Below are positions 7,406 through 15,220 of a stretch of 64,000 bases of DNA, one piece after another (the first letter of the stretch is position 1; each line of letters opens with the position of its first letter). A program made the translations under genes and the position numbers. Source of the stretch: Amycolatopsis sp. cg9 (GTDB lineage Bacteria; Actinomycetota; Actinomycetes; Mycobacteriales; Pseudonocardiaceae); assembly GCF_041346945.1 (NCBI RefSeq), contig NZ_CP166850.1:4030001-4094000 (forward strand). The letters are read 5' to 3'. The notes beneath the pieces were generated by a model. That model saw only the letters and a program-made list of their open reading frames with translations. It was not told the DNA's origin and did not search any database.

Positions 7406-9790
7406 TCAGGAAAGACGGGCAAGCCACGCAAGAGTCGCTTCCTGGGAGTACCGGTCTCCGATACGTTGATACAGGGGCAGGGCCTGGTGGAATAGTTCCC
7501 GCGCGCGGGTGTTGTTCGACTCGTGGAACTCCAGTTCGCCGAGGTTGCGCAGGCAGTTGGCTTCGCCCAGCACCGAGCCGAGACGCTGGTAGAGCGGCCG
7601 CGCCTGGCCGAACAGTTCCCGCGCACGAGCGTTGTCCGACTCGCGGAACTCCAGGTCCCCGAGGCTGCTCAGGCAGTTGGCTTCGCCCAGCACGTCTCCG
7701 ACACGCCGGTAGAGCGGCCGCGCCTGGTCGAACAGTTCCCGCGCGCGGGTGTTGTTCGACTCGCGGAGCTCCAGTTCGCCGAGGTTGAGCAGGCAGTTGG
7801 CTTCGCCCAGCACGTCTCCGACACGCTGGTAGAGCGGCCGCGCCTGGTCGAACAGTTCCCGCGCGCGGGTGTTGTTCGACTCGCGGAACTCCAGTTCGCC
7901 GAGATTGCTCAGGCAGTTGGCTTCGCCTAGCACCGCGCCGACACGCCGGTAGAGCGGCAGCGCCTGGTCGAACATTTCCCGCGCGCGAGCGTTGTCCGAC
8001 TCGCGGAACTCCAGTTCGCCGAGGCGGCGCAGGCAGTTGGCTTCGCCCAGCACGTCTCCGACACCCTGGTAGAGCGGCAGCGCCTGACCGAACAGTTCCC
8101 GCGCGCGACGATTCTCCCCCCGTGCGACATAGAGCACCCCGAGGGCGAAGGCCGTATCGGCGCGGGTAGGTGGTTCCAGGTCGGCGGCGAGAGTCTCCCG
8201 CGCGAGCTGATCGTCGCCGAGCCCGGTGAATCGCTGAAAAACCAACAAGTCTGGCGCCACCGGTGCAACGACTGCTGGATCGCGGGGCAGCCTGGTGAGG
8301 ATGACCTCCACGACATTGGTGAACTCAGGCACCACCGTCCCTACGGCGTGGGCAGCGTCCGGGTCACCGACCCTGCCGGCCAGCTCGGCGAGGGTCCGCA
8401 CCCGCGCAATGAGCTGGTCCAGCGCCGCTGCCCCGGGCGGGTGGTGAGCGGCGATGTGCCCGCGGATCGGAGCCAGGCAACGCTGCCGCAGGTGATCACC
8501 GTGCAACAGACCCCGGCTCCCCAGCTCGATCACCCCCGCAGCCAGTTCCTCGGGCAGGTAGAGGACCGGCCGGTCTCGTGGCCACCCGTCGGGCAGCAGC
8601 GCTGCCAGCGACAACGCGGTGCGGGCATCCCGGCTGAGCCGGTCCCAGGACAGCTCGATCGACACCGGCAGGCTGGAGGTCCGGTCCGGCCGGGCGGCGT
8701 GGGCGAGCAGGTCGGTGCGCTTGCTCCGCCACGCCGACATCAGCATGTCCAAGCCCGCTTCGGCGCGGGCCAGCGTGGCCAGCAGGGTGATCGCCAGCGG
8801 GACCCCGTCCAGCTCGGCCACCAGCAGCTCGACCGCCGGATCCCCGCGATGCCGGTCGCCGGCGACCTCGCTGAATACGTCGACGGCGTCGGCAAGGGAC
8901 AGCGGTCCCAGCACAGTCTCGGCCATGCCGGTCAGACCCAGCGGTGTGCTGCCGCCGCGGTAGCCGATCCCGACGACCGTCGGGTTCGCCTTGTCGGCAC
9001 GCACCTCCGCGACCAACGAGGTCATCCCCGCGGGGTCGGAGTCCGCAGGTGTTTCGAAGTTGTCCAGGACCAGCACGCAGGGCTGTCCCCGCAGAAACGA
9101 CAGCACCCTGTTCCGCAAGTGCTCACCCGGAGCTACCCCGAGCACCAGGGCCATCTTGTCCACCACCGCGTTCGCCGATTCGGCGCCGTCACACGACACC
9201 ACGAACCGCCGTGCCCCGTAGGAGGCGACGACGGCCGGGTCGGTGACCGCGCGGCCGAGCACCGTGGACTTCCCGATCCCGGGGCCGCCGGCGATCACCG
9301 CCGACCGCCCGGCGTTCCAGGCGGCCACCACGTCCGCCACCTGGGTATCGCGGCCAACGCACAAGTCGACCGTCGGCGGCGGCAGAGGCTCAGCCGACGG
9401 AGCCAAGGCGGGCAGCAGTACCTGGGTGCCCGGTCCGGCGACGATTCCGCCGGGCCCGGCCACCAGGTTGTGGTTCCCGACGACGTTGCCGTCACCGGCG
9501 GTGACCGCGCCGCCGATGGTCCCGGCTTGCAGCACCACGTCGGTGCTCGTCGAGTCGGCGACGGAGTTCGTCACCGCCGGGGCCGGGGGTTCTGCCTGCC
9601 GCGCTCGCCGCAGCCCATAGGCCGATACCCCCAGGCCCAATACGCCGCACACGGCGCCGACCACGCTGCCGACCTTGTCCGCCGCCTCCAACCCGGCCCA
9701 CACGGTGCCACCACCGGCCACGGCCGTCACGGCCCCCGCGGCGACCCAGGGAACCCAGCGGCGGCGAGACACACCGACATCATCGCCCAT
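7406..9790 (-). CDS. Membrane-anchored STAND ATPase with near-identical TPR repeats
   Basis: A 794-residue protein. Two hydrophobic helices (about 13-34 and 40-60) anchor it. A Gly/Val-rich stretch with VVLQAGTIGGAVTAGDGNVV follows. The ATPase has P-loop GGPGIGKST (about 168-176), Walker B CVLVLDNFE near 240, and DGVPLAITLL corresponding to the GLPLA motif. The C terminus is a run of about six 40-residue TPR units (RARELFDQARPLYRRVGDVLGEANCL-type) that are almost identical at DNA level. The ATG at 9790 is preceded by GGAGG only two bases away, and an in-frame TTG at 9811 is possible, so the start is uncertain. It lies 62 bases downstream of the TMEM175-like gene and may be cotranscribed. A membrane-tethered sensor or switch is the likely role; the effector output is not obvious. 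Confidence 0.8.
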   Translation of the reverse strand: MGDDVGVSRRRWVPWVAAGAVTAVAGGGTVWAGLEAADKVGSVVGAVCGVLGLGVSAYGLRRARQAEPPAPAVTNSVADSTSTDVVLQAGTIGGAVTAGDGNVVGNHNLVAGPGGIVAGPGTQVLLPALAPSAEPLPPPTVDLCVGRDTQVADVVAAWNAGRSAVIAGGPGIGKSTVLGRAVTDPAVVASYGARRFVVSCDGAESANAVVDKMALVLGVAPGEHLRNRVLSFLRGQPCVLVLDNFETPADSDPAGMTSLVAEVRADKANPTVVGIGYRGGSTPLGLTGMAETVLGPLSLADAVDVFSEVAGDRHRGDPAVELLVAELDGVPLAITLLATLARAEAGLDMLMSAWRSKRTDLLAHAARPDRTSSLPVSIELSWDRLSRDARTALSLAALLPDGWPRDRPVLYLPEELAAGVIELGSRGLLHGDHLRQRCLAPIRGHIAAHHPPGAAALDQLIARVRTLAELAGRVGDPDAAHAVGTVVPEFTNVVEVILTRLPRDPAVVAPVAPDLLVFQRFTGLGDDQLARETLAADLEPPTRADTAFALGVLYVARGENRRARELFGQALPLYQGVGDVLGEANCLRRLGELEFRESDNARAREMFDQALPLYRRVGAVLGEANCLSNLGELEFRESNNTRARELFDQARPLYQRVGDVLGEANCLLNLGELELRESNNTRARELFDQARPLYRRVGDVLGEANCLSSLGDLEFRESDNARARELFGQARPLYQRLGSVLGEANCLRNLGELEFHESNNTRARELFHQALPLYQRIGDRYSQEATLAWLARLS
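7497..8096. repeat. Tandem 120-bp repeats coding for TPR units
   Basis: Five consecutive 120-base units, with diverged flanking half-units, share long identical blocks such as CGAGCTCCAGTTCGCCGAGG and CAGGCAGTTGGCTTCGCC. They lie inside the STAND gene and keep its frame exactly (40 codons per unit). The low divergence points to recent duplication or gene conversion. Confidence 0.9.
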
Positions 9791-9851
9791 CACCTCCGGC
9801 CCGTAACGCAACCGCGCGGCAGGAGCGAGAATCGATACCGCCGCTACGCGA

Positions 9852-10478
9852 CTACCGGTCGGCGTGGCGCGCCCGCAGCCAGAAGGCGATCCTCGCCGGG
9901 AACAGCAGCAGCAACAGGACGTAGTAGCCGAAAGGCGGCTTGATGAAGCCCACCACGACCGCGAGCGCGAACACGACCGAGCTCAGCGCGTGGTTCCAGA
10001 ACACCTCGTCCGACACCGGTTCGGCGTCCCCGCGGATGTCCGGGTTCCGGCGGATGATGGACACCATCGTCGTGTGGCACAGGCTGCTGGCCAGCAGCGT
10101 CCCCAGGTAGAACAGCACGGTGAAGCGCTCGGACTGGTACGCGCCGATCAGTTCGGTGGGGAAGGGCAGCAGCGCGATCGTCAGCAGCCAGCAGAAGTTG
10201 ACGCGGATCAGCGCGGGGCTGTACGACCGCACGTGCTCGAAGATCCGGTGGTGCACGCCCCAGAAGCGGCCGATCACGACGAAGCTGAGCAGGAAGCTGA
10301 CGATCTTCGACCAGTTGTGCGTGACCGCCTCGACCGCCGGCTTGTGCTCCGCGACCAGCTCGGGCACCAGGTCGGTGAGCGGCAGGACCAGCAACGTCAG
10401 GGCGATCGCGACCACGGCGTCGGTGAAGAACACCAACCGCTCGGAGGACTTCTTCTGCTCCACGCGAACATCAAACAC
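9852..10478 (-). CDS. TMEM175-family ion-channel-like membrane protein
   Basis: A 208-residue integral membrane protein. The first helix carries FFTDAVVAIALTLLVLPL, a close match to the FSDGVxAIAxTLLVL signature of the TMEM175 (formerly DUF1211) family of potassium-selective channels. Five further hydrophobic segments follow (IVSFLLSFVVIGRFW, FCWLLTIALLPFP, VLFYLGTLLASSL, SVVFALAVVVGFI, YYVLLLLLFPARIAFW), giving the six helices usual for bacterial members. The GTG at 10478 has GGGAG four bases upstream. It precedes the membrane STAND gene on the same strand. A channel beside a STAND protein could act as a membrane-depolarising effector, but it may be housekeeping. Confidence 0.8.
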   Translation of the reverse strand: MFDVRVEQKKSSERLVFFTDAVVAIALTLLVLPLTDLVPELVAEHKPAVEAVTHNWSKIVSFLLSFVVIGRFWGVHHRIFEHVRSYSPALIRVNFCWLLTIALLPFPTELIGAYQSERFTVLFYLGTLLASSLCHTTMVSIIRRNPDIRGDAEPVSDEVFWNHALSSVVFALAVVVGFIKPPFGYYVLLLLLFPARIAFWLRARHADR

Positions 10479-10792
10479 CACACTCCCGGGGCCACGACCA
10501 CCGCCGCAGCGATCACGCTCACCTGGATCGGGGTGCACCACCGGATACGTCCGCTCTTGCCGACGAGCGGACGGCTCCGGACGAACCAGGGCCACTCGCC
10601 GTCGCACGCATCGCGCCGCCGCTGACGACCTCACCGGCGGCGCAATGATCACCAGCCTTGCCTTCGACCCGTTCGCCACCCCCGCGACGGCGGCTCCGGC
10701 ATTCGCTGCCCGCCGCAGGCGAGCGCAACGCTCATTCTGCTGTCGACCATTCGGGGATGGCTCGCGATCAGGGCTCCGTTCGCTTGACATCG
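10479..10792. other. Non-coding gap upstream of the channel/STAND unit
   Basis: About 314 bases between the caspase gene's stop and the channel gene's start. It holds the palindrome at 10550-10571 and no other convincing signal; I see no coding sequence with a ribosome site. Confidence 0.6.
10550..10571. repeat. 22-base palindrome, copy 2
   Basis: TCCGCTC, eight bases (TTGCCGAC), GAGCGGA: a 7-bp dyad differing from copy 1 at two loop-proximal bases. It lies 72-93 bases upstream of the TMEM175-like start codon. Confidence 0.7.
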
Positions 10793-13033
10793 TCAGCCTG
10801 GCAGGAATCCGTATCCTGGCAGAGGCCGGTGAACCCAGTAGACGTGCCGCGACACAGCGTGGAGCGTCAACTGATGCGCCTCTCCCAGACTGCGTCTCAC
10901 GTCCGTCAAGATCCGGGAGTAGAGCTCGCGGGCCCTGAGCGGGTCACCCGCGTAACCGACCGCGTCCGCATGAGCGCAGCGCATCTGCAACGTCGCGGGG
11001 TCTTCATCACCCTGCACGAACGCGAGGTCGTCGATCAGATCGGCATAGATCTCGGCTGCTCTCCCGTACTTTTCACACCTCATCACCTGACCAGCGAGTG
11101 CTGACCTGTCACTGAGCAGCTGCGGTGATCGTGCCCCCAGAAGACTGGTGGTGATCTTGATCAGTTCTTCGTAGAGCTGCGTAGCGACACTCGGATGCCC
11201 CATCCGCCCACGACAATGGGCCAGCGCCCGCAGCGCATCGGCCGTGTCCGGATGCTCGCGACCAAGCTTGGCCGTCCTGAGATCTATCAGCTCCTCCAAC
11301 ACCTCGGAGGCCTCTCGAAGCTGCCCTGCCTCGATAAGGCAGTGAGCGAGCTCCTGACGTGTTCCCAGCGTGTCGGTATGTGATCGTCCGAAGGCTGCTT
11401 CGCGGCTTCGCAGCACGCTGCTGAACATCTCAAGCGCTTCACGCGTTCGCCCCAGATCACCCAGAGTGCAAGCGAGATTGTGCGCAGTGACAAGTGTTTC
11501 CTGATCGCTTGGACCGTAAACTCTTGCCATCGTGTCGAGGACCCTCTGGCGGACAGCAAGGGACTCCTCGCCTCGGCCGAAGCGCGACAGCCATCGCGCG
11601 TGCATCTCTGCCGCGTACATTGACTCCGGGTCGTCCGACCCAATCCGCAGGTCGTAGGCCCCCACCACGTCGGCCAACTCGGCTGGCGCGGAAGCATCGC
11701 CCAGTTCGGCCCGGCAGCAAGCACGCTGAGTGCGCCACCGCAGCACTTTCCGCGCTCCGTCAGCATCCTCCGGTGTGCCAGCACCGATCAGGGCGTCGTA
11801 GGCGTCGGCCGCCTTCGCGTGTTCTCCGATCTTCACCAGGCCGAACGCGAGGCTCTCGCGGCTACGAAGGGTGCCCGGATCTCCTGGGCCGAGTACCTTC
11901 GCCCGGCCTTCAACCACGCCGTCCATGATTGCCACAGACCGCCGATGGTTACCAGCCCAACCCAGCAAAGACGCCAAACGATCTCGAACCTTAAGCGTCA
12001 GCGGGTCGAGCGGACCGAAAATCCGCTCGCAGTCCCGGGCAAGCACCTCAGCGAGGTCCACACCCTTCTGTCGATCCTCGGCGGCCGTCCACCTCGCCAC
12101 CTGTTCCCGTACGCGCAAGGTCTCCCGGTGCTCGGCGCCGAATTCGATCACGCAGTCGGTCAGCAGGCTTCTCGCCACCACGAGCGCAGCCCGCGTGTCG
12201 CCGCTTGAACCGGTTCCCACTTCGTCCGCGGCCGCGATCCGTTCTTCGACCCGCCGGGCATCGAGCGGCCGCTTCACCACACCGGAATCAATGACCAAAG
12301 CGGCATTACGCACCAAGAAAAGATTGTGCGCGGTGTTGCCGGCGGATTGCTGCGGAGTGGGGAGGCCAAGAACGGACATCGTTTGCAGCACACTATCGTA
12401 AAGCTCGAAAAGTCGAACACCCTCTCCACTTCCTGGCAGCCCGTTTCGCAGCACCGAAAGAAGCACTCCCGTGAATGCCGTGTATTCCTCACCCTCGGGT
12501 GCCATTGCGACGGCATTTCTACCCGCGGACGTCATCACGTAAACCCCGGATACGTCAACCTGATCGATAATCCTCCTTTCATTCGACGCCATCATCGGAA
12601 TTACTCTTCCCGAATAGCAACAGTCAAGCACCAAGACTCTGGTCTTGGCTTTACTTCTACCGAGAACGTTGCGCACCATCGAGTAGGGAATCCCAGTCCA
12701 CTCGACGTCGTCACCATTTGAATTCTCCAACGGGAAGAACAGGTCTTGGTTCGGGCCACCCAAGACGCCGTGACCGGAGTAGTACACAAGTAGGAGGTCA
12801 TCGGCCACCCGAGCGGCATCCAGGAGCTTTTCAGCCACTTCCTCGCGGGTTTTGGGGTCGGAGAGTACCGCGCATCTGTCACGCGCAAACGTTCCGGTCG
12901 GCGGGGCGGTGAGCACTTCAGCGAGTCCACGGACGTTGTTTGCCACCGCAGGCAAAGGCTTCAGATCGGGAGCCGAGTACCCGCCGATGCCGATCAGAAC
13001 AGCAGCAGAGCTGAGCGCATCCGGAAACGTCAT
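10793..13033 (-). CDS. Caspase-like peptidase with C-terminal TPR repeats
   Basis: A 746-residue protein. Residues 1-230 form a caspase/metacaspase (C14) domain: the start AAVLIGIGGYS, NNVRGLAEVL, the catalytic His88 in LLVYYSGHGV, and the catalytic Cys (probably Cys139) in VLVLDCCYSG. MTSAGRNAVAM and FTGVLLSVLRNG follow as expected. From about 290 to the end is a helical TPR array with the repeated pattern GxxHPDTL/TREALEMFSSVL typical of 42-residue TPRs. The ATG overlaps the stop of the EACC1-like gene (ATGA), so both are coupled. In bacteria such pairs occur in NTP-dependent conflict systems, where the caspase is the suicidal effector. No ATPase is fused here; the nearby STAND protein is a possible partner. 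Confidence 0.88.
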   Translation of the reverse strand: MTFPDALSSAAVLIGIGGYSAPDLKPLPAVANNVRGLAEVLTAPPTGTFARDRCAVLSDPKTREEVAEKLLDAARVADDLLLVYYSGHGVLGGPNQDLFFPLENSNGDDVEWTGIPYSMVRNVLGRSKAKTRVLVLDCCYSGRVIPMMASNERRIIDQVDVSGVYVMTSAGRNAVAMAPEGEEYTAFTGVLLSVLRNGLPGSGEGVRLFELYDSVLQTMSVLGLPTPQQSAGNTAHNLFLVRNAALVIDSGVVKRPLDARRVEERIAAADEVGTGSSGDTRAALVVARSLLTDCVIEFGAEHRETLRVREQVARWTAAEDRQKGVDLAEVLARDCERIFGPLDPLTLKVRDRLASLLGWAGNHRRSVAIMDGVVEGRAKVLGPGDPGTLRSRESLAFGLVKIGEHAKAADAYDALIGAGTPEDADGARKVLRWRTQRACCRAELGDASAPAELADVVGAYDLRIGSDDPESMYAAEMHARWLSRFGRGEESLAVRQRVLDTMARVYGPSDQETLVTAHNLACTLGDLGRTREALEMFSSVLRSREAAFGRSHTDTLGTRQELAHCLIEAGQLREASEVLEELIDLRTAKLGREHPDTADALRALAHCRGRMGHPSVATQLYEELIKITTSLLGARSPQLLSDRSALAGQVMRCEKYGRAAEIYADLIDDLAFVQGDEDPATLQMRCAHADAVGYAGDPLRARELYSRILTDVRRSLGEAHQLTLHAVSRHVYWVHRPLPGYGFLPG

Positions 13034-13398
13034 CAGGAGTTACTCCGATCCCGCAGAGCCAAGTCCGATGTGGCTCTGATCAGAGCTTCTATGTCTTCGA
13101 CACCTTCGCTCTCAATCTTCACGGCTGTGCCGTCAGGCCTCAGGACGGACAACTCGACCTTCGTGCCTCTAGGCCTCTTCAGCCAAACAGCGAGGACACT
13201 CGCCAATGCCGTAACCCCCCCACCTGACCCAAGGGCCACGACCAGCACGTCGGCGAACTGGGCTCCCATCGAGTCGTCGTTCGCTGCGTGTTTCGGGCTG
13301 GTCAGACGTCCGCGGAGATCGTCTTCTTGCTCCAGTTCGCGAACAAGATATCCGACCTCCTCAAGAGGGACAGCAATGGTCGAAAGTCGGACTTCCAC
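13033..13398 (-). CDS. EACC1-like effector-associated constant component
   Basis: A 121-residue protein with cytosolic head MEVRLSTIAVPLEEVGYLVR and a charged segment LEQEDDLRGRL. A single Gly-rich membrane helix (about 50-72; DVLVVALGSGGGVTALASVL, then AVWL) is followed by a beta-rich tail KVELSVLRPDGTAVKIESEG and VEDIEALIR. This layout matches the EACC1 family, described by comparative genomics as a constant partner of variable effectors (caspases, trypsins, CHAT and others) in multicellular actinobacteria. The GTG start at 13398 has AGGGAG six bases upstream. It is the first gene of the operon with the caspase. The protein probably recruits the effector to the membrane; its mechanism is unknown. 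Confidence 0.8.
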   Translation of the reverse strand: MEVRLSTIAVPLEEVGYLVRELEQEDDLRGRLTSPKHAANDDSMGAQFADVLVVALGSGGGVTALASVLAVWLKRPRGTKVELSVLRPDGTAVKIESEGVEDIEALIRATSDLALRDRSNS

Positions 13399-13572
13399 GA
13401 TGATCTCCCTGCAGCCACGTCGTGCCCATTGCCGGGAAGGTCGCCAAGACCACCGAACCCGTTACGACCTGCTGCCGCCTGCTCGACTTAGCATCCGCTC
13501 GCCGAAGACGTCCCGGATCGGCGGCGTGGTGGCGCCGACACGACCACCGCGGCCTGTTCACCTCTCCGAACA

Positions 13573-13588
13573 TCCGCTCATGCCGATG
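13573..13588. repeat. Half copy of the recurrent palindrome
   Basis: TCCGCTCATGCCGATG matches the first 16 bases of copy 1 but the right arm is missing. It runs straight into the hairpin at 13586-13629. It lies about 175 bases upstream of the EACC1-like start. Confidence 0.6.
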
Positions 13589-13629
13589 TGAGTGCGTCCC
13601 GATGTCGGGGCACCGGGACGCACTCACAT
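13586..13629. terminator. Perfect 16-bp hairpin downstream of the methyltransferase gene
   Basis: ATGTGAGTGCGTCCCG at 13586-13601 and its exact complement at 13614-13629 enclose a 12-base loop. The hairpin starts 9 bases after the methyltransferase stop (minus strand). There is no U-tract, which is usual in actinobacteria. It fits a factor-assisted terminator, or a dispersed repeat. Confidence 0.6.
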
Positions 13630-13637
13630 CGCTGGTA

Positions 13638-14384
13638 TCAGCGGTTCATCAGGGCGAAGACGCCCCAGCCGAGGTATTCGCGTTGGTATCGGGCGTGGCG
13701 CGCCGGAGCGGCGGTGAGCTCCGCGCGCATCTGCTCGGCCAGCTCGTCGTCGGGATGCGCGTCCAGCCAGCGGCGGGTGTTGAGCCATTGAGCCGCGACG
13801 TAGCGGTCCCAGCTGTCCTGGTCGGCCAGGACCATCTCCACGACGTCACATCCCAGTTCCCCGAACTGTTCCAGCAGTTCCGGGAGGAGGCGGAAGTCGT
13901 CTGCGCTGGTGGCGTGACAGCCTTCGACGGTGGCCTGGTCCAGGGGCTCCCGGCGCCAGTACGGCTCGCCGATCAGCATCAGGCCGCCGGGGCGCAGGCT
14001 GCGTCGGAGCAGGTCCACGGTGCCGGCGACACCACCGCCGATCCAGATCGCTCCGACGCACGCCCCGATGTCGACCGGGTCGCCGGCGACGTGGCCCGAC
14101 GCGTCGCCGTGGGTGAACGTGACCTGTTCGGCGACCTCCAGCTCGATCGCTCGGGCCCGGGCCGCGGCGAGGAACACGGTGCTGATGTCGACGCCGGTTC
14201 CGGTGATGCGGTGATCTCGGGCCCAGGTGCACAGCAGCTCACCCGAGCCGCAGGCCAGGTCGAGCACCCGGGTGCCGGGTGGCGGGTTCAGCGCCTCGCC
14301 CAGCGCAGCCAGTTTCCGGCTGGTGAGCGGGTTGTGGATGCGGTGGCTGCTCTCGCGGATGGTGAAGCTACGGGGTAGATCCAC
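13638..14384 (-). CDS. Class I SAM-dependent methyltransferase
   Basis: A 248-residue soluble methyltransferase. Motif I is VLDLACGSGELLCTW (about 40-54), followed by GTGVDISTVFLAAAR (the acidic residue binding the ribose), FTHGDASG and LRPGGLMLIGEPYWR. The C-terminal part (DSWDRYVAAQWLNTRRW) is helical and may contact the substrate. The closest general type is the UbiE/generic small-molecule group; the substrate is unknown. The start is a GTG at 14384. It follows the TetR gene on the same strand after 185 bases of apparently non-coding DNA, so it probably has its own promoter. Confidence 0.85.
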   Translation of the reverse strand: MDLPRSFTIRESSHRIHNPLTSRKLAALGEALNPPPGTRVLDLACGSGELLCTWARDHRITGTGVDISTVFLAAARARAIELEVAEQVTFTHGDASGHVAGDPVDIGACVGAIWIGGGVAGTVDLLRRSLRPGGLMLIGEPYWRREPLDQATVEGCHATSADDFRLLPELLEQFGELGCDVVEMVLADQDSWDRYVAAQWLNTRRWLDAHPDDELAEQMRAELTAAPARHARYQREYLGWGVFALMNR

Positions 14385-14569
14385 TTCGGGGATTCCTCAC
14401 GTCCAAGGGGTGGTTCACAGTGGCCGGCGCTGAGTCGGCCGTCGTCGGCCGGGCTACGCGGACATTCATGAAATGCACCTCTTCGGACGGAAGGCCGTGC
14501 GGTCGACGGAAGACTAGGCGGGTCGCCCGTGCCGGTCCACCGGTTATCGCGTCGAGCCACTCCGGAAGC

Positions 14570-15142
14570 TCACTGGTCGGTGGACCAGGTGCCGAGGCCG
14601 GCGACGACAACCTCGATGAGAGCAGAGTCGATCGGGGCCCGCTCGATGGTGCTGCGGTAGTACATCGGTCCGATGGCCACGGCGGCCGCGTCTCGGCTGG
14701 TGAGCGCGAGGGTGAGCTCGCCGCGTGCCTGGGCGTCGTCGAGGGCGGCCGCGAGCCGGTCGGCGAGGATGCCGGCGAACTGTGCACGGCGGGTGTCCAT
14801 GTTCGCGTCCCACAGGGCCGTGTTGGCCAGGGTCGTGGACACGGCGCGGACGTCGTCGAGCTCGAGCTGGCGGGCGATCGCCGTCAGTTCCCGGCGCAGC
14901 CACTCCCGGGTCGGCGCGGTGGGCTCGGCGAGGAACGGCATCGGGACCGTGGCCATGGCCTCGAGGAGGAGGGACTCGGCTCGGGGCCAGTGGCGATAGA
15001 CCGTCGCGCGCCCCACTCCCGCGCGGTCGGCGACCTGCACGTGCGTCACCGCGGCCGGGCCGCTCTCCAGCAGGAGCTCGCGGGCCGCGTTCAAGATCGC
15101 TTCGCGGCTTCGCACGGCTCGGGGATCCGTCTCGCTGGTCAC
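14570..15142 (-). CDS. TetR-family transcriptional regulator
   Basis: A 190-residue repressor. The N-terminal HTH is clear: REAILNAARELLLESGPAAV then QVADRAGVGRATVYRHWPRAESLL. The C-terminal ligand domain is of the AcrR C-terminal type and ends YYRSTIERAPIDSALIEVVV. The GTG start at 15142 has AGGA seven bases upstream. It is divergent from the NAD(P)H-binding protein and SDR pair at 15221, and the 78-base intergenic region holds two TGAGACA motifs, making it the likely regulator of that pair and of itself. Confidence 0.92.
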   Translation of the reverse strand: MTSETDPRAVRSREAILNAARELLLESGPAAVTHVQVADRAGVGRATVYRHWPRAESLLLEAMATVPMPFLAEPTAPTREWLRRELTAIARQLELDDVRAVSTTLANTALWDANMDTRRAQFAGILADRLAAALDDAQARGELTLALTSRDAAAVAIGPMYYRSTIERAPIDSALIEVVVAGLGTWSTDQ

Positions 15143-15152
15143 GAACCAATCC

Positions 15153-15217
15153 TATGAGACAACTTGACTCGAAGTGCGGGGAGCGTCCATCATCCAAGTA
15201 TGAGACAATCTGTATCA
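15153..15217. promoter_or_regulatory. Candidate TetR operators (TGAGACA motifs) in divergent promoter
   Basis: TATGAGACAA occurs at 15153-15162 and again at 15199-15208, 46 bases apart. The second is part of an imperfect dyad TGAGACAatcTGTATCA (15201-15217, one mismatch between arms) that ends just before the ATG at 15221. The position between the TetR gene and its divergent neighbour suits autoregulation. Confidence 0.5.
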
Positions 15218-15220
15218 CAG

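Noticed and set aside
7497..8096. Regular 120-bp repeats as a possible CRISPR-like array
   Set aside because: The repeats are coding, in frame and contiguous without unique spacers; they encode TPR units.
8348..9943. Long plus-strand open frame opposite the membrane STAND gene
   Set aside because: It is a GC-driven shadow of the minus-strand gene: Arg/Gly/Gln/His-rich composition and no ribosome site, while the opposite strand has clear ATPase and TPR motifs.
14368..14469. 33-codon minus-strand frame with GAGGTG site overlapping the methyltransferase start
   Set aside because: No recognisable composition or conservation; may be chance in a 185-base gap.
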